A stretch of DNA of 64,000 nucleotides from Sulfitobacter sp. EhC04 (GCF_001650875.1 NZ_LXYI01000009.1:124001-188000); one strand, 5' to 3'. Shown: positions 15,911 through 26,334, counted from the first letter of the stretch. The notes: generated by a model from the sequence alone, not told the origin. Translations and numbers: made by a program.

Positions 15911-18646
15911 ATGCCTAATGCCGACACAATGACCAAATTACCGTATCGGCAAGGCGAGGCATTGGGCAGGATCGAAAAGCAGGCAGACGGCAAATACAGC
16001 GGATGGCTGGTGGGTGCAGAGGACGGCACCGAGCCGCTCGTCCTGAAAAATAACTTTCCAATCAAATTATTACGAAAAGACATTCCGCGACGGGATGTGA
16101 ATAGCAAGGTTGGCCTGCCCGGCGATCTTGGGTTTGAATTCTCTGCCGAGGGCATCGAAATCGGGGACCGGCTTGAGCTGCATGCCTGCAACGGAGAGCG
16201 CTCCTGGCTTGTACACGTAAAAATTGCAGAACAGCGCGTCCCGGCGGGCGCGATCCTGCAACAAGTCATGAAGGCCAGACAGGTTTCAAAGAGCCCCGAC
16301 AGCGTTGCGATCGCATGCTGGGAATCAAGCCACAACCCGATTGGCCGGGCCCATGTCCTTTACAACGTGATCGCCAAACATCGACCTGCCTTTCTGTTCT
16401 CTTTTAATTTTTCGGAATTTGGCACCAAACTATGGCCCCCCCTGGAGAATGAGAATTTCGACAGGATCGTCATCCCCTGGGATGACCGGCATCGGTATTT
16501 TTCGCTCTTCCAGATGGTGGGTCTGCATTTTCCGACAATCTGGCTGAGCAAGCCCAGGCTGCCCACATTCGAATTGGCGGCGCGGATTTCCGGCAAGACC
16601 ACGAAACTGATCCTGGATCATGACGACAACGATCATCATTTTTCCAAACAGACCAAGGCGGATCGCTACTATGGCCCGAATTCGGTGCCGCTGGCCTCTT
16701 ATCTGCAAAGGGCGATAACCGCACATACGGCGGCAAGCGCGACACTGGCCGTTGAATGCGATGCCGAGATTGTCCGCCATGCGAGACCTGCCTATCAAAG
16801 CGTCACGCCACCGGCGGCACATCCCGAAGCCATCAAGATCGGCTTTATCGGAACCGTGCGGCCCCACAAGGGGCTGATCGAAGCTGCGCGGGCCATTCGT
16901 GTGTCCAGTTGGAACTTGCAGATACCCCTGGAATTTCACGTATATGGCGATTTCAGCCCGGCATCTTTGAAAGATGAACTGATCGAACTGGGCGTCGTCG
17001 TACAGGACAATGTCAAAAACGCCGACCTGTTCGACCTGCTTTCCACGTTCGATGTGGTGCTCACCGGGTTTCCGACACAGGGCGTCAATGACGAGAGCAT
17101 CACAAAGTATCAGATTTCATCGAAGATCGGCGATGCCCTGGCCGTGGGGCGTCCTGCGCTTGTCCCCTACAGTCAAAGCGTCGAGGACCTGGAGAACGTC
17201 AACGGGGTCTTCATTTTCCACGGTTCAACCTTTTCCGCAGCCATCAAGAACGCCATGGCGCTGCAAACAGAGATCGGGCTACCGCATCAGTTCTCCTTCG
17301 ATGGCGCTTATGAGGCTTTTCACACAGCCGAGGCGAAAGCCACGACACTTCCGATGAGTTTCAGCCTTCTGGCCGCTGACAAATCCGAACAGGCCGTTGC
17401 ACCCCAGGACACACTGGTCCTTCTGTGGAAACAGAATGACGCGGGCATCTACGGTCGGCGTGTTGATCAGATTGCGCGATCCTACAAATCGCTTTTCCCG
17501 TCCTTCCGGGTCATCGTTTTGGAGTTTTGCCACCGGACCACTTACGATTCCATCCTCAAGCAGGCTTTTGAGTTTTCAGGTGATGCAAAGATTGTCGGCC
17601 CCGCAATCGACCGGAAGATCGCAAGGTCCTACAGGGACGGTTTTGATGTCGATTATCACACAATCCTGCATTCCTCCGTCGGGTCCCTGAACGAAGACTT
17701 CATGTCCTACCTGGTCGAACAGGGCATTTCTCCGACACACAGCATGCTGATCCTGTTCCCGGTCATTCGCTTTCTCGAAGAAGTCTATGACATCATTTCG
17801 CAATTCCGTTGCATCATTGATATCGTGGACAATCAGTTTCCATGGGCGAACGAGACGACAAAGAGGTATGTGGGGTCGCAATATTTCAGCCTCATCTCAA
17901 TGGCCGAGACACTTGTGTTCAATTCGCAATTCAACGTGGATTTCTTCAAGGACTACGGAATGATCACGGATCAGGACATCGAGAGCGGCAGAGTTTCGGT
18001 CATCTCGAACTGGTATTCTGGCGCGGAAGAGCAGATGCCTCAGGAGCGCATGGGCGGCGAGACCGGCTTCAATGTCATCTACTCCGGCAACATGAACGAC
18101 AGGATCGACTGGGCCCTGCTGGAGAGCCTGACCCTGATTTCCGATGATATCACCCTGCACCTGGTCGGTGCGGCAAGACGACAGATTCCCGCGTTGAGCA
18201 GGCTTACCGCCAGAAAGAATGTCGTATACTGGGGACCGATGCAGGAATCACAGGTTCTGAACCTGCTGCGCAGTTGCGATCTGGCGATACTGCCCCATCT
18301 GTCGGACGAGATATCGTCCTACATGAACCCGCTGAAGGTACATATGTACCGGGCCATGGGCGTTCCCGTGATTTCTACCGAAGTGCTTGGTCTTGCGGCG
18401 GATGACGGGCTGTCCGTCTTTCCGGACCATGCCGGGTTTCTCGATGCGGTAAAGCAGGCGTTCGAACAGCATCACCTGTCGGACAAAGTGTCCCGGATCG
18501 ACCTGCCTGAAGACGGAAAGAACCCGTCGGCGCGCGCCTACATGAAAATCATTATCCAATCATTTGCGGGCAGGAAGGACGATAAAAAAGTGCTGAATCC
18601 TCAAACCCCGAGGGTTGTGGCGGAGCTGCTCCCGCCCCTCGACTGA
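15911..18646 (+). CDS. Large protein with two GT-B glycosyltransferase domains
   Basis: 912 residues. After an N-terminal beta-rich region (1-~110) there are two glycosyltransferase units. The first (about 115-480) contains IGFIGTVRPHKGLIEAARAI and a later DVVLTGFP; the second (about 495-890) contains FNVIYSGNMNDRIDWALLESL, VVYWGPM and LAILPHLSDEISSYMNPLKVHMYRAMGVPVIST, the E-containing nucleotide-sugar site of GT4-like enzymes. Two catalytic units in one chain suggest consecutive transfer of two sugars onto a glycan. The start is uncertain: ATG 15911 or ATG 15929. GC is lower than in flanking core genes. Confidence 0.85.
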   Translation: MPNADTMTKLPYRQGEALGRIEKQADGKYSGWLVGAEDGTEPLVLKNNFPIKLLRKDIPRRDVNSKVGLPGDLGFEFSAEGIEIGDRLELHACNGERSWLVHVKIAEQRVPAGAILQQVMKARQVSKSPDSVAIACWESSHNPIGRAHVLYNVIAKHRPAFLFSFNFSEFGTKLWPPLENENFDRIVIPWDDRHRYFSLFQMVGLHFPTIWLSKPRLPTFELAARISGKTTKLILDHDDNDHHFSKQTKADRYYGPNSVPLASYLQRAITAHTAASATLAVECDAEIVRHARPAYQSVTPPAAHPEAIKIGFIGTVRPHKGLIEAARAIRVSSWNLQIPLEFHVYGDFSPASLKDELIELGVVVQDNVKNADLFDLLSTFDVVLTGFPTQGVNDESITKYQISSKIGDALAVGRPALVPYSQSVEDLENVNGVFIFHGSTFSAAIKNAMALQTEIGLPHQFSFDGAYEAFHTAEAKATTLPMSFSLLAADKSEQAVAPQDTLVLLWKQNDAGIYGRRVDQIARSYKSLFPSFRVIVLEFCHRTTYDSILKQAFEFSGDAKIVGPAIDRKIARSYRDGFDVDYHTILHSSVGSLNEDFMSYLVEQGISPTHSMLILFPVIRFLEEVYDIISQFRCIIDIVDNQFPWANETTKRYVGSQYFSLISMAETLVFNSQFNVDFFKDYGMITDQDIESGRVSVISNWYSGAEEQMPQERMGGETGFNVIYSGNMNDRIDWALLESLTLISDDITLHLVGAARRQIPALSRLTARKNVVYWGPMQESQVLNLLRSCDLAILPHLSDEISSYMNPLKVHMYRAMGVPVISTEVLGLAADDGLSVFPDHAGFLDAVKQAFEQHHLSDKVSRIDLPEDGKNPSARAYMKIIIQSFAGRKDDKKVLNPQTPRVVAELLPPLD

Positions 18647-18755
18647 TCGTACTACCGAATATGGCATCCCGGCCCCCATCACCAGACTTTCCCGGAATGC
18701 CGTGGCCCCTGGTCGCCAAAGGGCGTCAGGCTGAATTTACTTCGTGCAAGGAGGC

Positions 18756-21188
18756 ATGAATTTGCAGGAAACCCAACAACACGGACTTTGTACAATCTGC
18801 GGCCACCAGGGGAGTTTTTCCCTTGGGAATGAGCGGTCCCTGCGCGAGTCCTACCCCTGCCCCAACTGTCGCTTCACCCTGCGCTGGCGGGATCAGGCCA
18901 GCGTCATCATCGACGAATTCGGTCGCGGACAGGCCTTGTCCATTGACGATCTTGTTTCAAAGAAGCTGCTGCAGGATGTCGCCATCTATGAACCCGCCCT
19001 TCGTGGTCCATTTGTGCAGCGCCTGCAGGGGTTGAAGAATTACACGCGGTCCTATTTCCGGCCTGAGGAGCCGCTTGGCAGCGAATCCTCGAACGGTGTC
19101 CGCAACGAAGACCTGACCCAGCTGACATTCGATGAGGACAGCTTTGACCTGATCATCTCGTCCGATGTGATGGAACATCTGCCCAATATCGAACTTGCAT
19201 TTGCCGAGACCTTGCGCGTGCTGAGGCCCGGCGGGGTGCATGTGTTCACGATCCCCAACGATTTCCCATTTCCCGACCATACCGAGCCACGCGTCAAATT
19301 CGTGGATGGCGAAGAGGTATTCATCAAGCCCGCCCGCTATCACAATTCCGGCGATGGGACGAAATGTCTGGTCTACACAGATTACGGGGCCGATATCTCC
19401 GACATGCTGCGTTCCCTTGGCGGGCGGTTGGCGGTGGTGCGCCGCAGCATCGCTCACAATCCCAGCCATTCAAACGCAACCTTCGTGCTGCGCAAGATCG
19501 TGTCCGCCGGCGCGCGACGTCCGGTCAGCCACATCGGGCAAAGCCCCGCCATCACCCGCCCGTCCGATCCGCCTGCCCCCGCCGTCGCGAAGGCCGGTAA
19601 CGGTTCTGGCGCATCCCAGGCCCCCGAACTGGAATGTCCGATTTGCCAGGGAACGGAATTTGAAGCATTCAATGGACGCAGCAATGCCCGCTGCACGAAA
19701 TGCAGAAGCGTTGAACGCAACCGCCTGATGTGGATGACGCTCGACCGGCTTGGCGGTTTCGAGGCGGGCAAACGGGTTCTGCATCTTGCGCCTGAGCTTG
19801 GGCTTGCGCGCAAGCTGACGGAATTGTCCGGCGACGCCTATCAGGGCGCTGATCTGGATGTCGAGCGCTACAAGAGCAAATTCATCAAGATGCGCAAGCT
19901 GGACCTGTGCACCGACCTTGGCGACATCCCCGATGCCAGCTATGATCTGATCCTGCACAGCCATGTACTGGAGCACGTGCCCTGCGACGTGGAAACCGTC
20001 CTGCGCGAGATGGACCGCATTCTGGCACCCGGCGGCATTCATTTCCTGTCTGTTCCGATCCGGGGCGAAAGGACAATCGAGGATCTTTCGCCGGACCTGA
20101 CCGATGCCGAACGGCTTGCCCGCTTCGGGCAGGAAGACCATATGCGGATCTTCGGCTCTGTTGACCTGCAAGCGCTGCTGTCCAAGGTCTGGGGACCGGG
20201 TGAGCATCTGGTCGAACCCATCCAGCTGTTCAAACGCGACGACCTGCGCCGGGCCGTCATTCCGACCGTCGCCTGGCAGGGCATTTCGGGCCACAGCATC
20301 TTTCATTATAAAAAAGGCGCGCGCCCCCCGGCCGAGGCGCTTTCGCGACCAAAGCAGGAAAAACAGCCCCCGGTGCCGCAAGCCGCTGCGCAATCGTCAG
20401 TTGCCCCGTTTGTCAAAACCGCCCCGTTCGTTTCAATGGTCCGTACAGAACGCGACATTGCAGGGTCTGTCTATCCAGCCGAGGATGTCCCCCTCGGTTC
20501 TGATGCCATCCTTGGGTTGGCCAAGCTCAAACGGGACCAGCCATGGCCCGATTTCCCCTGGGATCAGCACCCTCCCTTTCTGCTGGCGCTGGACTGCAAC
20601 GGCGACGGGGGCCGCGAGATCGTTCAACGCCAGTTGATCGAAAAAGATATCCGCCTGATGGTCGAAATCGGCTGCTTTCTGGGCGGATCGTCCCTGCACT
20701 GGCTGAACACCAAACCGGATCTCGAACTGATCGGCGTGGACCCCTGGAATGGCAATTGGGCGGAGTATGTCGAGAGCATGCTGACGCATCCGACGATGTC
20801 CCGCCATATCGAGCATCTTTCCGACGGCGAAGTGGAACGGATTGCCGGGCTATTGCTGGAATACGGAAACTACCCCGTGGCACTGAACAATCTGCGCGCC
20901 TACAAGGACCGCTTTTATCCGCTGCGCCTTTCGTCACCCGAAGCGCTGTATTACCTGCGCCGCCGCAACATCATTCCGGACCTGATCTATATTGATGCCT
21001 TCAAGCATCAGGTCGACCTTCAGATTGCGCATCATCTCTTCCCGGATGCCATCCTGTGCGGTGACGATTGGCTTTGGCCGGACGAGACCGGCAAGTTCGT
21101 CATGCAGGATGTGGTCAAGCAGTTTGCCCATGAACAGGGTTTCGAAGTTGAGGCCAAGCGTCAATCCTGGGTACTGCATCGCAGATGA
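18756..21188 (+). CDS. Three-domain class I SAM-dependent methyltransferase protein
   Basis: About 810 residues with three methyltransferase modules. Module 1 opens with a Cys4 zinc-ribbon (CTICG...CPNC) and then DSFDLIISSDVMEHL (about 130-145). Module 2 again opens with a ribbon (CPICQG...CTKC, near 295-315), then ASYDLILHSHVLEHV. Module 3 (about 640 to the end) has LMVEIGCFLGGSSLHW and IYIDAFKHQVDLQIAHHLF, like the methyltransferase_24 group. AAGGAGG at 18748-18754 lies only 1 bp before ATG 18756 but 7 bp before an in-frame TTG at 18762, which may be the true start. It follows the double glycosyltransferase gene in the same direction, so glycan methylation is a reasonable guess. Confidence 0.85.
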   Translation: MNLQETQQHGLCTICGHQGSFSLGNERSLRESYPCPNCRFTLRWRDQASVIIDEFGRGQALSIDDLVSKKLLQDVAIYEPALRGPFVQRLQGLKNYTRSYFRPEEPLGSESSNGVRNEDLTQLTFDEDSFDLIISSDVMEHLPNIELAFAETLRVLRPGGVHVFTIPNDFPFPDHTEPRVKFVDGEEVFIKPARYHNSGDGTKCLVYTDYGADISDMLRSLGGRLAVVRRSIAHNPSHSNATFVLRKIVSAGARRPVSHIGQSPAITRPSDPPAPAVAKAGNGSGASQAPELECPICQGTEFEAFNGRSNARCTKCRSVERNRLMWMTLDRLGGFEAGKRVLHLAPELGLARKLTELSGDAYQGADLDVERYKSKFIKMRKLDLCTDLGDIPDASYDLILHSHVLEHVPCDVETVLREMDRILAPGGIHFLSVPIRGERTIEDLSPDLTDAERLARFGQEDHMRIFGSVDLQALLSKVWGPGEHLVEPIQLFKRDDLRRAVIPTVAWQGISGHSIFHYKKGARPPAEALSRPKQEKQPPVPQAAAQSSVAPFVKTAPFVSMVRTERDIAGSVYPAEDVPLGSDAILGLAKLKRDQPWPDFPWDQHPPFLLALDCNGDGGREIVQRQLIEKDIRLMVEIGCFLGGSSLHWLNTKPDLELIGVDPWNGNWAEYVESMLTHPTMSRHIEHLSDGEVERIAGLLLEYGNYPVALNNLRAYKDRFYPLRLSSPEALYYLRRRNIIPDLIYIDAFKHQVDLQIAHHLFPDAILCGDDWLWPDETGKFVMQDVVKQFAHEQGFEVEAKRQSWVLHRR

Positions 21189-21202
21189 ACGCAATGGGCC
21201 GG

Positions 21203-22222
21203 TCAGTCTTGCACAGGTTCAAGGGTCAGCAGTGGCCCCACATAGATCCGCAACGGCGTTTCCCGGACGCCTTTGCGCAATTGGACGTCGTCGGCAGGTT
21301 CCGTAGACGAGATCGTCAGGCCCCGCAGATCGGTACCGCGCATCTTGTCAAAGGCCAAGACGCCAACCCGAGGTACATTGCTGTGGGGATCAATCGTGGT
21401 CAGGGGCAAGGTTTCGCCAGACGGGTCCAGTGTCACGGTGTTGCGCCCTCCTGCGCAGTGAAACATATGGACAAGGCCTTGCGCCCTTACCGTGTGGTCA
21501 AGCTGAAGGCGCGCCTCGCCCCCGTCTATCCGGGCGAAATCAAGGGGCAGGCCAAGGCATTCATGTCGCTCCCTCGGCCACCCTTCCAGCAATGGTGCTG
21601 TCGACAAGACCCCGCGCCGCAAGCGCGGGCGCGGCAGGTTGCGCCCTGTCAACGAGGGCTGGCGGCCCAGAAAGTCGATCAGAAAAGGCGTCAGGGTTTC
21701 TGCCATGGCTTCGCCGCCCTCTTTTGTGGTGTGCGTTTCATCGCGCATCCACGCCGCGACCTGATCAGCACCATGTTGCGCGATCCAGCCTTGGGAAAGG
21801 TCGATGATCGGCAGATCCAGTTCCGCGCAGAACCGGCTAACAAGGGCGTCGAAATCAAGACAAACCGGCCGCGTCCAGTGCCGCAGGTGCAACATGAACG
21901 CCGCCTCCGCCCCGCAATCCTGAACGGTGAGAAGAATATCCGCCAACAGCTCGCGGCCATTTTCTTCGGTCGAAAGCGGATGCATGGCGTAAGCCGAAGA
22001 ATTGATTTCCAGCAGCACATGGGTAAACGGCCCCAACGCCTCTGCCGCAGTACGGATATAGGGGGGGATGACCTGTGGCTGCAACGCGCCCAAACCGACG
22101 CGAAAGGCTTCGACCCCCGGCCAGACGGATTTGAGGCGTTCGATCGTCGGGATGGAAAAGCCCCATTTCGTGGCCACATTCGAAAAGCCGATAATCAAGA
22201 GCCTTGGTTCAGTTCCTGTCAT
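21203..22222 (-). CDS. SGNH/GDSL-like hydrolase
   Basis: 339 residues, start at 22220-22222. The N-terminus has LLIIGFSN, where Ser14 is in the position of the GDS nucleophile, and Asp161-x-x-His164 (DETHTTKEGG) matches the C-terminal catalytic pair of SGNH esterases/acyltransferases. The last ~130 residues are a beta-rich extension. No signal peptide. It is convergent with the methyltransferase gene and divergent from the acyl-AMP ligase, and may add or remove acyl groups on the cluster product; that role is inferred. Confidence 0.6.
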   Translation of the reverse strand: MTGTEPRLLIIGFSNVATKWGFSIPTIERLKSVWPGVEAFRVGLGALQPQVIPPYIRTAAEALGPFTHVLLEINSSAYAMHPLSTEENGRELLADILLTVQDCGAEAAFMLHLRHWTRPVCLDFDALVSRFCAELDLPIIDLSQGWIAQHGADQVAAWMRDETHTTKEGGEAMAETLTPFLIDFLGRQPSLTGRNLPRPRLRRGVLSTAPLLEGWPRERHECLGLPLDFARIDGGEARLQLDHTVRAQGLVHMFHCAGGRNTVTLDPSGETLPLTTIDPHSNVPRVGVLAFDKMRGTDLRGLTISSTEPADDVQLRKGVRETPLRIYVGPLLTLEPVQD

Positions 22223-22317
22223 TTGTCCCGTCTTCGCTTTGCCCCACCCGCGCATAGGATGTTACCCCCGCCCGACTTGCAACTCGAAGCTGTCAAACGC
22301 ACCTCAAGGGACAACAA

Positions 22318-24396
22318 ATGACGGGGTTGCCAGATGCCGTGTACCGCCCTGCCCCGGCCACTTGCGACTTGCTGCCAGCGGTTGTCATGTCGCATGGGGA
22401 ATCCAGGTACGGGGACATCGCTTTTCACTACCTCAACCCCACAGGCCCATCGCAGGAACTGACTTATGGCGCGCTTGCAATAAATGCGCGCGAATTGGCA
22501 CTCGGGCTTGTGGCGGCGGGCTGTACTAAAGGGGCGAGGGTTGCCCTGATGTGCGGTCATGGGCCTGCCTTCGTAACCGGGCTAATCGCCATTTTCATGG
22601 CAGGATGTGCGGCAGTGCCGGTCGCCTTTCCGGCAGGCGCCGTCATGCGGGCGCGGGCGGCGGCGATCCTGAAAGAAGCCCGTTGCGTGGCGATTCTGAC
22701 CGGTGCGAACCCTGCGGAAATTGCTGCGGCAGCGGCGGACGATCTGTTTGCCGGGCATAATCTGCTGTTCATCGAAGACCTTGCAGGGATCGGCGGGTCA
22801 CAACAGGACATGCCATTGCCGGATGTGCAACCGGACGACATTGCGGTCGTGCAATATACCTCCGGCTCGACCAGCACACCGCGCGGGGTGCTGGTGACGC
22901 ATGCCGCCCTGGCCGCACAACAGCAGGCGATTGCGGCAGCTGTTCAACCGCGCGCGCAAGAACGCAGTGTGACCTGGTTGCCGCCGGAACATGATATGGG
23001 GCTGATGGGCGGATTGCTCTTCAACCTCTGGCGCGGGCATATCACTTACGTGCTCTCCCCGGTGGCCTTCATCAAACGGCCCATCCGGTGGCTGGAGGCG
23101 ATCAGCCGTTTCAGCGCGACCCTGTCTGTCGCACCGAATTTTGCCTTTGATCTTTGCGTGCGAACAATTCCGCAAGGCCGCCGGTCCGAGCTGGATCTGG
23201 CGTCGTGGCGGGTGGCATTGAACGGTGCCGAACCGGTTCAGGCCACGACATTGGACAGTTTCGCCCAAGCCTTTGCGGGCTGCGGTTTCGACCCGCAGGC
23301 ATTCCTGCCCTGCTATGGGTTGGCGGAGGCAACGCTTCTGGTTTCGGGGGCAAGCGGGGGCAAGGGTGCCACAACCGGATGGTTCGACCCTGCGGCGATG
23401 GAGCGTGACATCGTGGTCACCGCCGAGAACGGACAGGGCCGACAGCTTGTGTCTTCCGGGCCGGTCCGGACAACGGGTGGTGTGCAGATCGTTTCAGCTC
23501 AGACAGGACAACCCTGCCCGCCGAACCGGATCGGGGAAATCTGGATTGCGGGGGACAGCATGGGCAGCGGCTATCTGGGATTGCCAGAAGAAAGCCGCAA
23601 GACTTTCGGTGCCTACACCGCAACCGGCGAAGGCCCCTATCTGCGCAGTGGCGACACCGGATTCCTGCTTGATGGCGAACTCTATGTCACCGGACGTATG
23701 AAGGACATCGTGCTGTGGCACGGACGTACCCTGCATGCCGCCGATCTGGAACTGGTTCTGGATGGCGTCGAGCCCCGTGTCCGACGCCGACGCCTTGCCG
23801 TGCGGCAAACCGGCGAAAATGAAATTGTGCTTATCGCAGAGGTTTCAACCGACCGGGATGCCCTGCCCTCGACGGCTGCCAGCAGCGGCGACATGGACCT
23901 TGCATCGCGCCTTTGGCGGCGTCTGATGGCGGAAACTGGGGTCGAGGCGGATCGTGTGGTGCTGGTTCGGCCCGGCACGTTGCAATGGACCTCAAGCGGC
24001 AAGATCAGGCGCAGCGCCAGCCATGTGCGGCTGCAAAGCGAACCACAGCAGGTGCTGTGCGACTGGACACCGGACCACGCAAAATCGAGGCAAGCCCAGC
24101 TTGTCGCAATCGGTGCGCTGGCCGAGACAGCCCGGAACGGCCAGCTTGATGCGGCAACGCTGTTGGAATTTTTCCTGGCCTGGGTCGCTGCCGCGACGGA
24201 TGTTCCTTTGCACGAGGTCGACCCCGATCTGCCCTGGAGCGATCAGGGGCTCGATTCCCTGATGTTGACCGACCTGTCGCTGGACCTTGAAACCGCAATC
24301 GGCGCGCAGGTTCAGACAGAGGAACTGTTCGATCTGCCCGACCCACGCATGTTGGCAACAACACTGGCAAGCCGGATGAAGGCGCCGCAGTCATGA
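22318..24396 (+). CDS. Fatty-acyl-AMP ligase fused to a carrier protein domain
   Basis: 692 residues. Residues 1-~590 are an ANL-superfamily adenylating enzyme: P-loop YTSGSTSTPRG from Tyr180, then WLPPEHDMGLMGG, CYGLAEATLL and YLRSGDTGFLLDGELYVTGRMKD. The WLP..HDMGL motif and overall order match fatty-acyl-AMP ligases (FAAL), which make acyl-adenylates and load carrier proteins rather than CoA. A C-terminal carrier domain (about 605-685) carries the phosphopantetheine serine Ser647 in QGLDSL. AAGGGA precedes the start. It overlaps the ketosynthase gene by 4 bp, so the activated acyl chain is probably passed to it. Confidence 0.9.
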   Translation: MTGLPDAVYRPAPATCDLLPAVVMSHGESRYGDIAFHYLNPTGPSQELTYGALAINARELALGLVAAGCTKGARVALMCGHGPAFVTGLIAIFMAGCAAVPVAFPAGAVMRARAAAILKEARCVAILTGANPAEIAAAAADDLFAGHNLLFIEDLAGIGGSQQDMPLPDVQPDDIAVVQYTSGSTSTPRGVLVTHAALAAQQQAIAAAVQPRAQERSVTWLPPEHDMGLMGGLLFNLWRGHITYVLSPVAFIKRPIRWLEAISRFSATLSVAPNFAFDLCVRTIPQGRRSELDLASWRVALNGAEPVQATTLDSFAQAFAGCGFDPQAFLPCYGLAEATLLVSGASGGKGATTGWFDPAAMERDIVVTAENGQGRQLVSSGPVRTTGGVQIVSAQTGQPCPPNRIGEIWIAGDSMGSGYLGLPEESRKTFGAYTATGEGPYLRSGDTGFLLDGELYVTGRMKDIVLWHGRTLHAADLELVLDGVEPRVRRRRLAVRQTGENEIVLIAEVSTDRDALPSTAASSGDMDLASRLWRRLMAETGVEADRVVLVRPGTLQWTSSGKIRRSASHVRLQSEPQQVLCDWTPDHAKSRQAQLVAIGALAETARNGQLDAATLLEFFLAWVAAATDVPLHEVDPDLPWSDQGLDSLMLTDLSLDLETAIGAQVQTEELFDLPDPRMLATTLASRMKAPQS

Positions 24397-26231
24397 CGTC
24401 GCAGGTCCCGATTGCAGTTGTTGGCATGGCCTGCCGGTTTCCCGGCGCGGCCTCTGTGGCGGATCTGGCGAATATGCTGCGGACGGGCCGCAGCGGAACC
24501 GGCCCGGTAACGCCTGCGCGTCTGGCGCTGATGGGGGCGGACCGCCTGCCGGTCCAGGCGATGGGCCTAGTGGACGGCATAGACAGCTTTGATCGCCATC
24601 CCTTTCGCATCTCTGCCAATGAAGCGCCGCTGCTGGACCCCCAGCAACGTCTGGTTCTGGAAATGGCCTGGCATGCGCTGGAGGACGCGGGCCTGTCTCC
24701 CGCCAATCTCGAAGGCACTCCGGCAGGCGTTTACATCGGTGTGGCATCCTCAGATCATGCGATGCAAATGGCGCGATCCCCGGATTTTGCCAGCAATGCC
24801 CATTTGCCAAATGCGGTACAGAACGCTGCTGTCTCCGGCAGGGTCAGCTATTGCCTTGGCCTTACCGGGCCTTCGCTGACTGTGGATACCGCCTGTTCTT
24901 CGGGCCTGACGGCCGTGACACTGGCGGGCGACGCGCTGCGCCTGGACCACTGTGATATTGCGTTGGCCGGCGGCGTCAACGTGCTGCTGAACCCAGCCGG
25001 TTTCATGGCGCTGGGGAAAATGAATGTCCTGTCGCCCACTGGCCAGACACGTCCATTCGAGGCGGGCGCGGATGGGTTCGTCCGGTCCGAAGGCTGCGGT
25101 ATCGTGGTGCTCAAACGGCTGCCGGATGCGCTGGCCGACAACGACCGCATCCACGCCGTCCTGCCGGGCTGGGCGACCGGCCAGGACGGGCGCAGCAACG
25201 GCTTGAGCGCCCCGTCGCGCGCAGGACAGGTGCGGGTCATCACAGGGGCGATGCGGTCTGCCGGGGTCACAGTGGACGATATCGGCGCAATCGAAGCGCA
25301 TGGGTCCGCAACAGCATTGGGTGACGCAATCGAAACATTGGCCCTCGCTGAGGTCTTTGCCGACCGGAAACGTCCACCTGCTGCACTTGGGTCGATCAAG
25401 GCCGCTGTCGGCCATCTGGAGGCGGCAGCGGGCATCGCAGGCCTGATCAAGGCGATTGTGATGGTGCGCGACAACATCCTGCCGGGACAGCCACATTTTG
25501 AAACGCCCTCCCCTCGCATCGACTGGAACGCCCTTCCGTTCCAAGTGCCGCAGGTCACAGGCTCATGGCAAAGCCAGCGCCGGGTTGCTGGCGTCAGTTC
25601 CTTCGGCATGAGCGGGCTGAATTGCCATGCCATCGTCTGTTCCGCCGATGCCCACGCGGCGGCAGCGCCGGGTGCAGGTGCCCGAACGACATCAGGCGGC
25701 CACCTGTTTTTGCTGTCTGCCGCCAGTCCGGCGGCACTTCGCCATCGGGCAACACAGCTTCTTGCCGCGCTGGATGATCCGCAGGTCTGCTTGCACAGGC
25801 TGTCGGCCACCGTAACGCGCCGGTGGGGTGGTCTGAACCTGCGCGCCGGGTTTCAGGCCGATACCATCGCAGAGGCCAGGGCGGCTGCGGGCAGGATCGT
25901 TTCCGGCCCAGCGCAACAGCCCGCACGGCTTTTGGGTCACGTCATGCTTGAAACGCCGGAACCCTTGTCCGAAGCCCTGTTCGCCACCCTTTGCCGGGCC
26001 TGCCCGGACCTTGTCGCATCAGATGCGGGTGGAACAGGCGCCGTCAGGGTCTCGGCCCCGACCGGAGAGATCCCGGCAGCCCTGCTTGCATTGCATCTTG
26101 CCGGTGCGACGCTTGATACCCGCGCCGTCACAGAAGCGGACCCAGCGGCACCCGACCTGCCGGGATACCCGTTCGACAGGCAACGTTGCTGGTACGTTGA
26201 AACGCCGTCCCCGCCAGAGGCGGGAAAGTGA
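24393..26231 (+). CDS. Stand-alone polyketide-type beta-ketoacyl synthase
   Basis: 612 residues. A full KS domain fills about 1-420 with the catalytic triad: Cys168 in DTACSS, His303 in EAHGSATALGD (the usual second G/T is S/A), and His341 in VGHLEAAAG. Residues ~425-600 resemble the linker that follows KS domains in modular polyketide synthases, but no acyltransferase is present. It would extend the acyl chain loaded by the coupled FAAL-carrier protein, using the FAAL carrier or the free ACP at 27176. The extender unit cannot be told from sequence. Confidence 0.9.
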   Translation: MTSQVPIAVVGMACRFPGAASVADLANMLRTGRSGTGPVTPARLALMGADRLPVQAMGLVDGIDSFDRHPFRISANEAPLLDPQQRLVLEMAWHALEDAGLSPANLEGTPAGVYIGVASSDHAMQMARSPDFASNAHLPNAVQNAAVSGRVSYCLGLTGPSLTVDTACSSGLTAVTLAGDALRLDHCDIALAGGVNVLLNPAGFMALGKMNVLSPTGQTRPFEAGADGFVRSEGCGIVVLKRLPDALADNDRIHAVLPGWATGQDGRSNGLSAPSRAGQVRVITGAMRSAGVTVDDIGAIEAHGSATALGDAIETLALAEVFADRKRPPAALGSIKAAVGHLEAAAGIAGLIKAIVMVRDNILPGQPHFETPSPRIDWNALPFQVPQVTGSWQSQRRVAGVSSFGMSGLNCHAIVCSADAHAAAAPGAGARTTSGGHLFLLSAASPAALRHRATQLLAALDDPQVCLHRLSATVTRRWGGLNLRAGFQADTIAEARAAAGRIVSGPAQQPARLLGHVMLETPEPLSEALFATLCRACPDLVASDAGGTGAVRVSAPTGEIPAALLALHLAGATLDTRAVTEADPAAPDLPGYPFDRQRCWYVETPSPPEAGK

Positions 26232-26334
26232 CCCCCTGCTGAGGTTCCTGCGATGGCAAGGACAGTGACTGCACCGGCAATGGACCGCCTTTCAAAAGGC
26301 AGAACCAGCGAATTGACAGCAATCTGCTGGTCGG

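Noticed and set aside
26232..26334. Small CCTTT/AAAGG hairpin between KS and methyltransferase genes
   Set aside because: Stem of only about 6 bp without a T-run on either side; too weak to call a terminator.
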